DNA of 64,000 bases from Molossus alvarezi. Taxonomy: Eukaryota > Chordata > Mammalia > Chiroptera > Molossidae. Where the stretch lies: the NCBI GenBank assembly GCA_037176705.1, contig CM073886.1, positions 18,002,501-18,066,500 of the forward strand. Direction: 5' to 3'. The notes beneath the pieces are model-generated. The model had not been told where the DNA came from, did not search any database, and saw nothing but the letters and a program-made list of their open reading frames with translations. A program made the position numbers and the translations under genes. Numbering within the stretch: the first letter of the stretch is position 1; the number at the start of each line of letters is the position of its first letter. This document shows, piece after piece, positions 63,476-64,000 of the stretch.

Positions 63476-63716
63476 AGTGGTGAATTTGGTGACGGCAACC
63501 AGGAAAGTGGAAGATAGTGTTAGTTGCCTATTCAAATTCCTGTGGAGTCTTAGATCGCCCGGCACGTAGGAAGTGCTGCCCTGAGCCGAATAGGGGGTCT
63601 CATTCGGCACATCAGGAATGTCGTCTTCGGGTTTTAGGACATTTCTCTTTGTCCTCTGGGAAGACCAGAGACCTATCAGGACAAAGGGGTCTTGTGGAAT
63701 TTCTGTGTTATGGTCA
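63476..63716. other. unique DNA
   Basis: No recognised feature. Confidence 0.4.
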
Positions 63717-64000
63717 CATTCATACATTCACTCATTCTTACATCAAATGTGTATTTGAACTATTGCGTCCCAGGCACTTTTGCACGACAGGATAGACAAT
63801 GGAGAGCAGCAACACACACGCTGTTTCATTTTGCAGCAACCACCGTGGTGGGGGGACACAGACAAAAAACGGAAGGAAGAAATCGATCATCAGGTGTGTA
63901 TTGTTATAACCACAAGGGAGAAAACAGCTGGATGATGCGGGAATGTTGGGGTGGGAAGGTCGGGTGGGGGGTTCTCTCTGAAGGACTGGCAGCGCCCCTA
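63717..64000 (-). mobile_element. L2 3' region, antisense, runs off the window
   Basis: 'CATACATTCACTCATTC', 'CTATTGCGTCCCAGGCAC', 'GACAGGATAGACAATGGAGAGC' and, less surely, 'GATGATGCGGGAATGTTGGGG' resemble reversed L2. The element may continue past the right edge. Confidence 0.55.

Noticed and set aside
1..64000. Bacterial or viral gene cluster, operon or new enzymatic system
   Set aside because: Codon-scale structure, operons and ribosome sites are absent, and the repeat content is that of a mammal. Nothing supports a novel gene system here.

Overview
This window looks like mammalian nuclear DNA, most probably from a bat of the Yangochiroptera. The main evidence is ten tRNA-derived SINEs of the VES type, with the bat signature 'GGCCCTGGCC..GGCTCAG..' head, an 'AAGGGCATGTACCTCGG' middle, a 'CGATGTTTCTCTCTC' pyrimidine box and a 'CCTCGGGTGAGGAT' tail. 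There is also a short bat-type LINE-1 3' end. These sit on an older background of MIR, L2, L1M, hAT-Charlie and MLT1 repeats found throughout placental mammals. I assign the organism from repeat families recalled from memory, not from a database search. I found no protein-coding exon, rRNA, functional tRNA or CRISPR array. The longest open frames start or end inside repeats or lie in GC-rich sequence, and none resembles a known protein. The window is therefore intergenic or deep intronic.

Layout. 1-9.5 kb: L2 and L1 remnants, a polypyrimidine tract, a short CpG-rich island (7631-7863), an MLT1 LTR abutting a MIR, and a VES SINE. 9.5-22 kb: a second MLT1 LTR, several MIRs, a VES inside a MIR, and long AT-rich unique stretches that look like conserved non-coding DNA. 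22-29 kb: an L2 split by a SINE, two hAT-type MITEs, and two L1 copies with an inverted 5' segment. 29-37 kb: MIR and L2 remnants, an L1 with a VES inserted at its 5' junction, and a VES inside an L1. 37-48 kb: a head-to-head L2 pair, L1, hAT and MLT1 remnants, a long sense-strand L2, an old L1 carrying a tRNA-head-only VES, and an L1 3' end. 48-64 kb: AT-rich unique DNA, nested SINEs with clear target-site duplications, a second head-only VES, a compound microsatellite in an L2, a perfect 15-bp hairpin, an inverted MIR pair, and an L2 that runs off the right edge.

No genes act together here. The likely functional content is regulatory: several AT-rich, repeat-free blocks with homeodomain-type TAAT cores (near 16.6, 18.9, 23.3, 25, 38.8, 48.6 and 60.2 kb) and one CpG island. 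That is an inference from composition and needs a cross-species alignment. I saw no convincing new biological system. The most informative items are the mobile-element structures: two head-only VES copies cut at the same base, two L1 5' inversions, and the nested L1/VES chronology.
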